Shown one piece after another: positions 60,383 to 64,000 of a DNA stretch of 64,000 nt. Each line of letters begins with the position of its first letter. The first letter of the stretch is position 1. Origin of the DNA: BCD1 sp965230565. GTDB lineage: Bacteria > Bacteroidota > Bacteroidia > Chitinophagales > Saprospiraceae. Location of the stretch: the NCBI GenBank assembly GCA_965230565.1, contig CBDDLH010000009.1, positions 86,069 through 150,068 on the forward strand, in the 5' to 3' direction. Below the pieces are notes generated by a model. The model was not told where the DNA came from. It saw nothing but the letters and a program-made list of their open reading frames with translations, and made no database searches. The position numbers and the translations under genes were made by a program.

Positions 60383-61760
60383 CGACGGTCTTTTCAGAAT
60401 CTTCAAGGATGTCTGTTTCCAGATTGAATTTTTCAACTAGCTTGTCAAACCCCAGGTCTTTAAATTTGGTAATTAAGTTTATTAAAATGGAAGGAGCCAT
60501 TTCAGAAAACCTTTGAATAGGACTGGAGTGTGTTCCATTATTACCATTGCCCCCAAAATCATAGATCTTTAGACTGTCTATATTTCCAAGAGGTTCTGAT
60601 ACTTTTCCAACGATATTGGCTAACCTGTCATCCTTCAGTGTTGTGTCAAACAATTCTGGCAATTTTTCCAAAACAAATAAGACCTTGGCACTGTCATCCA
60701 GCTTTTCATAGGCATTGACCAGGGCTTCTTTACTGTCAGCCTGGGCCAGTCCCTTAAGCCTTATAGCAGTGGCTTCTGCGTCAGCAATATTGAGAATGGA
60801 TTCTGCCGTTGCTTTTGAACTTTCCGCTTTGGCTGAAGCATCAATTACCTGTTTGTTCTTTTCTAATTCATAATTGAGCTCTTCTTTTCTATTTTGTTCC
60901 TCTTTCAACTTAATATCCTGCTTCTTTAGCTCAATCTCTTTATTGATCTCGGAAATGGCAATCATTTCGTCCATTTTATTCGATGTCCTTCCCAGTTCCC
61001 CTCTTTTTTCTTCTTCAAAGAGTTTTCTATTGGTATGGTATTCGACAATCCTCATCTCGTTTTCGGCAATGACTTTTTGCTTTTCTCTTTCAGCATTTGA
61101 AGCTCCTGTTTCAATTTGCTTAAACTTTTGAGCGATTTTATCCTCTCGGAGTTTGTCGAGATAACCTTCTTTATCTTTCACGACCTGTATTGTGAAATCG
61201 AGAATTTGAATCCCTAATTGTGCAAGCCGGTCTCCTGAAGCATTTTGGACCTGCTGGTTAAATTTTTCTCTTTCAGAGTTCAGTTCCTCAGGTGTAAGGG
61301 TACTAATAGTACTCCTCAGGTGTCCTTGAAGAATTTCAAGCAGAGTTTTTTTAAGTTTTTCTTTATTTTCTGCCTTCCGGAAATTACCAAATCTGGTAGC
61401 TGCGGTACGAATGGCTTCTTCATCATCCCTTACTTTTACGGTGGCTACAGCATCTACGTCCACCTTTACGAAGTTCGCACTAAGTAAGTCTTCTACATGT
61501 AAAGGAATTTGGATGATTTTAAGGTCAACAAACATCACTCCTTCTAAAATGGGTAACTTGAAAGTTGCTCCACCTTTACTAACTACCCTGCTATTAACAA
61601 TTTTGACTTCTCCCGTTCTGGGATTTACAAATTTTGATTTTTTACCATAAACGATAGCAGCTTCATCAGCAGGGATTTTAATTCGGTTTTTAATCCAGAT
61701 ACCTAAGGTGAGTCCGATTAATATGGCAATAATGGTGAACATTCCAATTAAAACTTCCAT
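60372..61760 (-). CDS. Flotillin-like SPFH/band-7 protein
   Basis: 462 residues. N-terminal membrane helix (about 6-26), SPFH domain (about 30-200: IPADEAAIVYGKKSKFVNPR, LKIIQIPLHVEDLLSANFVK, VDVDAVATVKV, AATRFGNFRKAENKEKLKKT, LEILQGHLRSTISTLTPEEL), a long Glu/Ala/Lys coiled coil (about 205-330), and a C-terminal tail ending NLETDILEDSEKTVDDK. It organises membrane microdomains as an oligomer, normally with an NfeD partner, encoded here 3 bases upstream. Confidence 0.9.
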   Translation of the reverse strand: MEVLIGMFTIIAILIGLTLGIWIKNRIKIPADEAAIVYGKKSKFVNPRTGEVKIVNSRVVSKGGATFKLPILEGVMFVDLKIIQIPLHVEDLLSANFVKVDVDAVATVKVRDDEEAIRTAATRFGNFRKAENKEKLKKTLLEILQGHLRSTISTLTPEELNSEREKFNQQVQNASGDRLAQLGIQILDFTIQVVKDKEGYLDKLREDKIAQKFKQIETGASNAEREKQKVIAENEMRIVEYHTNRKLFEEEKRGELGRTSNKMDEMIAISEINKEIELKKQDIKLKEEQNRKEELNYELEKNKQVIDASAKAESSKATAESILNIADAEATAIRLKGLAQADSKEALVNAYEKLDDSAKVLFVLEKLPELFDTTLKDDRLANIVGKVSEPLGNIDSLKIYDFGGNGNNGTHSSPIQRFSEMAPSILINLITKFKDLGFDKLVEKFNLETDILEDSEKTVDDK

Positions 61761-61763
61761 TGA

Positions 61764-62630
61764 TTATTTGTTTTCTTTAACGGTTAATAAATGTTTTTTC
61801 GGATTATATCGGATGACTTCAACTTCTTCACCTATCTTCAATTTTCTTCTGTGAACAGTTCGTGCCCTGAACTCCTGATTTCCTGTTGATAAATCAATTC
61901 TTACTAAACCAACTTTTTTATAGGGGATACCAAGCGTGACAATTCCGATTTTACCCTCGAGGTTTTCAGGTAAATCGTGGAAAGAAGATTTTGAGTATAA
62001 ATATTTTAATATGCTGAATAAGAATGCACCGATAAGAAGAGCTACAATAATTCCAAAGAATAAACTTGCTATCCAATGAACACCTAAAACTTCAAGAGTT
62101 GAATAACCACCAGCTCCAAAACCGCAAACTGAAATGGCCCAAATTCTGGGTGAGAAATAATTTACTTTGAAAATGTCTTCATTTTCTGAAGGGTATTCTT
62201 TAGGTTCATGAGTGGTGTCAAAATCGTAAGTAGAATCCTGAGAAATAATTTCATCGTCCAATGAATCTGGTTCGTCAAATTCTATCTCTCCTTCAGAAAA
62301 GTTATCAAAATAATCCGGCAAATCCTCCTGTAACGAAGGTGCCGTGGTTTCAAGGTATCCAGTTGAATCATCAAGGAAATTGCTCAACATACCCAGATCG
62401 TCGGCTTCCGGAGCATCGAAATCGATATCGTCAATATTATCTAGATCATCGAAATCATCAACATCAATATCGTCAGCATCAAGATCAATATCTTCCCCTA
62501 AACCTGAAGATCCGCTTGCCGCAAACCTGGATACTGCCAATATGATGAAGAAATAGATTGGACCTACGCAAAACGAGAATAAATATACTTTTGACAGGAC
62601 TTCGCTCATTCTTGTTTTTTGGTATTTCAA
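61764..62630 (-). CDS. NfeD-like membrane protein with acidic insert (flotillin partner)
   Basis: 288 residues; a second Met at 62609 is an alternative start. N-terminal helix (about 16-34), then an insert of about 120 residues dominated by Asp/Glu (DIDLDADDIDVDDFDDLDNI and on), two or three helices at about 160-215 (WAISVCGFGAGGYSTLEVLG, IASLFFGIIVALLIGAFLFS), and a C-terminal OB-fold (about 226-287: LEGKIGIVTLGIP, RARTVHRRKLKIGEEVEVIR, LTVKENK). The OB-fold and the position next to flotillin match YuaF/NfeD1b. First gene of the three-gene operon. The acidic, presumably periplasmic region is unusual. Confidence 0.8.
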   Translation of the reverse strand: MKYQKTRMSEVLSKVYLFSFCVGPIYFFIILAVSRFAASGSSGLGEDIDLDADDIDVDDFDDLDNIDDIDFDAPEADDLGMLSNFLDDSTGYLETTAPSLQEDLPDYFDNFSEGEIEFDEPDSLDDEIISQDSTYDFDTTHEPKEYPSENEDIFKVNYFSPRIWAISVCGFGAGGYSTLEVLGVHWIASLFFGIIVALLIGAFLFSILKYLYSKSSFHDLPENLEGKIGIVTLGIPYKKVGLVRIDLSTGNQEFRARTVHRRKLKIGEEVEVIRYNPKKHLLTVKENK

Positions 62631-63030
62631 ATGGTTTAGTTACAAGAAAATTATCATCAAAGCGATTTTGCCGGCAAGTTTTTTACTGACAAAAACACTT
62701 GATTTCATCCAAATATGTACTGATCAAAAGGATTAATAATAAAAATTCGTCAAGAGCATTATTCATGAGTTGTTGAAAAATAAAAATTTATTTCTCAGTA
62801 TCAGAGGTCATGAAATTTGCTTTAGGAAGGGTGTCCTATGAGTGAGAGTCAAATATATTCTAAAGTTCACCAATATATAATTATTTTTCTTCAATATCAA
62901 CTATTTAAAAGTTTTTTATCGCTTAGGAAACCAAGGATTATGCCAATTTATTTTGGATTTTATATCGTTATTCTTTCTGAAGATTACTAACAAAGAATTT
63001 AATGTAATGGGTTTGGAAAAAACATAATCA
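62631..63030. other. AT-rich intergenic gap without recognised features
   Basis: About 400 bases between the 3' end of the barrel gene and the start of the NfeD gene, both minus strand. Only short AT-rich inverted repeats such as AAATAAAAATTTATTT are visible. The promoter of the NfeD-flotillin operon should lie here, but I cannot place it. Confidence 0.4.
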
Positions 63031-64000
63031 TCAAAAAGGATAACCAATCGCCAGGTGGAATACCAGGTTTTCGGAACGCCAGGAAGCGTTTGAAAAATTC
63101 AACTGATCAAATGTCCATCGGAACCCCCGATTCTTTACCGGTTTTCTAACAGGGAACGCTCCGTCCAGGCGAATGACGAAAAAATCAAAGTCCACCCGCA
63201 ATCCGGCACCTAAGCCCACTGCAATCTCTTTATAGAATTCCGAGGCAGAGAACCTTCCTGCGCCATCGGGACCAATGGTATCATTGAGTAACCAGATATT
63301 ACCGGCATCGACAAAAGCTGCCCCCTTCAAATAGGAAGCAATGTTAAAACGATATTCCGCGTTGAATTCAATTTTGATATCACCTGTCTGGTCAAAGAAA
63401 TTTTGATTCGTAGCCTCCGGATTAATATAATTTCCAGGCCCCAATTGCCGCAGCCTGAACGCACGCAGGCTGTTGGATCCGCCGATGAAAAACTGTTTGG
63501 CGTAGGGGGCGACCTCCGAATTTCCGTAGGCAGCGATCAGTCCTGCACCTAAACGGAAGGCCCAGGTTTGTGATCTACGTTGGTGGTAATACCTGAAATC
63601 GGAGTAAACCCTTACAAATTGAGCAAAGGGAACCCCCAAGATCCTATAGTCCGTCTGACCGGTGTTAATGCCTTTTGAAACCAGCTGAGGCAGGTTGCCG
63701 GCAAATTCAAATGTGCCTGACCAATAATAATAGGGTTGGATCTTTTTAACTTCCTGGGTAGTGTGAATGACCTGGTAGCTACCTCCGGGAATCAGATTAT
63801 TGCTAAAACTTTCCCGTAACCGCCGGTCAGCATCCAGTTCGGCCTGGAAAGCTTCGGTTATGTTAAAGGTATTGGTCTGATTAATGGAAACAGGCGTAAA
63901 TAAATGCTGCCACTTTTTACTGGATCGCCAGTCGTAGGTAGCCTCAGCCGACAGCCAGTTTGTGGTGAAAAAACCATTCCTGATCTGATAAACATCCGAT
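63031..64000 (-). CDS. Omp85-family outer-membrane barrel (TamL/BamA-like), 5' part outside window
   Basis: Open from the window edge (SDVYQIRNGFFTTNWLSAEA) to the stop at 63031: 322 codons of C-terminal barrel. Signatures: YAKQFFIGGSNSLRAFRLRQ then LGPGNY, the Bacteroidota form of the (V/L)RG(F/Y) loop, IKIEFNAEYRF, GAAFVDAGNIWLL, GLGAGLRVDFDFFVIRLD and the C-terminal beta-signal ENLVFHLAIGYPF ending in Phe. This fits TamL, the lipid-anchored Omp85 protein of the translocation and assembly module, better than BamA, because of the LGPG phrase and ARRK-free loops; POTRA domains are outside the window. Confidence 0.85.
   Translation of the reverse strand, partial: SDVYQIRNGFFTTNWLSAEATYDWRSSKKWQHLFTPVSINQTNTFNITEAFQAELDADRRLRESFSNNLIPGGSYQVIHTTQEVKKIQPYYYWSGTFEFAGNLPQLVSKGINTGQTDYRILGVPFAQFVRVYSDFRYYHQRRSQTWAFRLGAGLIAAYGNSEVAPYAKQFFIGGSNSLRAFRLRQLGPGNYINPEATNQNFFDQTGDIKIEFNAEYRFNIASYLKGAAFVDAGNIWLLNDTIGPDGAGRFSASEFYKEIAVGLGAGLRVDFDFFVIRLDGAFPVRKPVKNRGFRWTFDQLNFSNASWRSENLVFHLAIGYPF

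Noticed and set aside
1..64000. tRNA, rRNA, prophage or integrase genes
   Set aside because: No cloverleaf with T-arm consensus, rRNA-like stretch, recombinase or phage structural gene was seen on reading either strand; a covariance-model search was not possible.

Overview
The window looks like a chromosomal piece of a Bacteroidota genome, probably of the Saprospiria/Chitinophagia side. Supporting signs: two proteins end in type IX secretion sorting domains (11624-14176, 31677-33812); there is a PorE-like TPR/PD40/OmpA protein, a TamL-like Omp85 protein and a membrane-anchored winged-helix regulator; several starts sit behind TAnnTTTG-type -7 elements; and intergenic gaps carry palindromic and tandem repeats. 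Much of the gene content is ordinary: GluRS (cut by the window edge and frameshifted near its 3' end), an AI-2E family permease, an E2 acyltransferase, RlmI-like and phospholipid-type methyltransferases, gamma-glutamyltransferase, and a PD40-amidohydrolase.

The standout is 14182-20360, all on the minus strand: a compact Calvin-Benson operon, cbbM (form II RuBisCO) - phosphoribulokinase - class II FBPase/SBPase - ribulose-phosphate epimerase - small membrane protein. Directly upstream lies a sigma-54 enhancer-binding protein whose sensor region is a Rossmann (NAD-type) domain. The gap between them holds a good -24/-12 promoter facing cbbM, two matching dyads TGTGwC-N6-GTCACA whose centres are 126 bp apart (12 helical turns), and a leader that can form an attenuator-like stem ending in a T-tract. 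I infer that RuBisCO expression is set by a redox/NAD(H)-sensing EBP rather than by CbbR. RuBisCO of this form is not a normal part of Bacteroidota genomes as far as I know.

20554-36301 is mixed housekeeping, envelope and regulatory content, with several gene fossils: a 5' scrap of an SDR/epimerase antisense to an AraC gene end, and a 3' scrap of a PaaI-type thioesterase. 30555-46586 is rich in carbohydrate genes: a Gfo/Idh/MocA oxidoreductase, a GH10 xylanase, cellobiose phosphorylase (with the 5' end of a lost sodium:solute symporter beside it) and sucrose phosphorylase. Between the two phosphorylases lie two overlapping paralogous TPR histidine kinases. 46756-54262 is a three-gene operon of exported proteins of unknown role: a very large beta-rich protein, a fibronectin-III protein and a papain-fold-like protein.

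56457-62630 is the second unusual locus. It holds an AT-rich 958-residue protein with an N-terminal ACT-like domain and a C-terminal TIR-like domain. This converges on an NfeD - flotillin - DUF4407-like membrane operon. It could be a conflict or stress system, but that is inference. The window ends inside a TamL/BamA-type outer-membrane barrel gene.
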